A DNA stretch of 64,000 nucleotides from assembly GCF_046244365.1 (NCBI RefSeq), contig NZ_CP176395.1, positions 2,418,001 to 2,482,000 of the forward strand, given 5' to 3'. Position numbers and translations under genes: made by a program. Origin of the DNA: Paenibacillus_V sp046244365 (lineage in GTDB: Bacteria; Bacillota; Bacilli; Paenibacillales; NBRC-103111). The notes under the pieces were generated by a model. The model was not told the origin of the DNA and did no database searches. It saw only the letters and a list, made by a program, of their open reading frames with translations. This document shows, in pieces, positions 63,992-64,000 of this stretch (position 1 is its first letter; the number at the start of each line of letters is the position of its first letter).

Positions 63992-64000
63992 ATGGTGCTA
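63992..64000 (+). CDS. Possible start of a gene running out of the window
   Basis: ATG 63992 follows GGGGGTG with fair spacing and reads Met-Val-Leu before the window ends. It is divergent from tenI. Only the ribosome site supports it. Confidence 0.2.

Overview
The window looks like chromosomal DNA of a Gram-positive, endospore-forming member of the Paenibacillaceae (Paenibacillus/Cohnella type). The pointers are the 16S/23S genes with Firmicutes-style leader and spacer sequences, very strong AGGAGG ribosome binding sites with frequent TTG/GTG starts, a YjcZ-like small spore-type peptide, the CcpN/YqfL-type pair, TenI-ThiO, and many two-permease carbohydrate ABC transporters with YesN-like AraC regulators. 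The genus is an inference from these features; no search was run.

Layout. 1-13.2 kb (+): a carbohydrate locus with a Yip1-like membrane protein (cut by the window edge), a DUF5696-type surface protein, two ABC permeases, a sugar-binding lipoprotein, a Tat-exported beta-helix protein, a GH38 alpha-mannosidase, a carbon-nitrogen hydrolase and an anchored SGNH esterase. 13.2-14.8 kb (-): fumC with a perfect 19-bp Fur box upstream and an unlisted 54-codon ORF coupled to its end. 15-16.7 kb: a TIM-barrel isomerase-like protein and a SAM methyltransferase. 16.7-21.9 kb: an rRNA operon with 16S and 23S but no 5S before its terminator. 22-24.7 kb: an orphan 7TM histidine kinase and a Gfo/Idh/MocA oxidoreductase.

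24.8-36.2 kb (+): a second carbohydrate locus, with a membrane AraC regulator, LplB/LplC-type permeases, a binding lipoprotein, a sialidase-fold propeller, a DapA-family lyase, an SGNH esterase and a Tat beta-helix protein. It is bracketed by two nearly identical terminators. 36.4-39.6 kb: a coiled-coil membrane protein with an AIM24 protein, a class-3 lipase and a papain-like peptidase with a structured leader. 39.7-42.5 kb: glpX divergent from a ccpN-like regulator (apparently starting at AUC) and its ppsR partner, a gluconeogenesis control island. 43-46.5 kb: bioY divergent from ecfA1 and a fused ecfA2-ecfT gene across a BirA-type operator, which reads as a dedicated biotin ECF transporter.

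46.7-49.9 kb: a LacI regulator, a small spore-type peptide, a permease remnant and a Gfo/Idh/MocA oxidoreductase. 50.3-55.9 kb (-): a complete nickel ABC operon, nikABCDE-like, ending in nikR. 56.1-59.7 kb (-): a secreted beta-propeller protein and a polyamine pair, a homospermidine-synthase-like gene plus speE. 59.9-61.3 kb (+): a small zinc-ribbon protein, a TPR membrane protein and a 58-residue Cys protein. 61.7-63.9 kb (-): thiO and tenI of thiamine thiazole synthesis, separated by 500 bp of tandem and palindromic repeats.

No CRISPR array, prophage, insertion sequence or tRNA was seen. The least explained material is (a) three families of intergenic palindromic or tandem repeats, (b) the AUC-start ccpN, (c) the EcfA2-EcfT fusion with BioY, (d) the 5S-less rRNA operon, (e) the Fur-box fumC with its 54-residue satellite ORF and (f) the homospermidine-synthase-like/speE pair.
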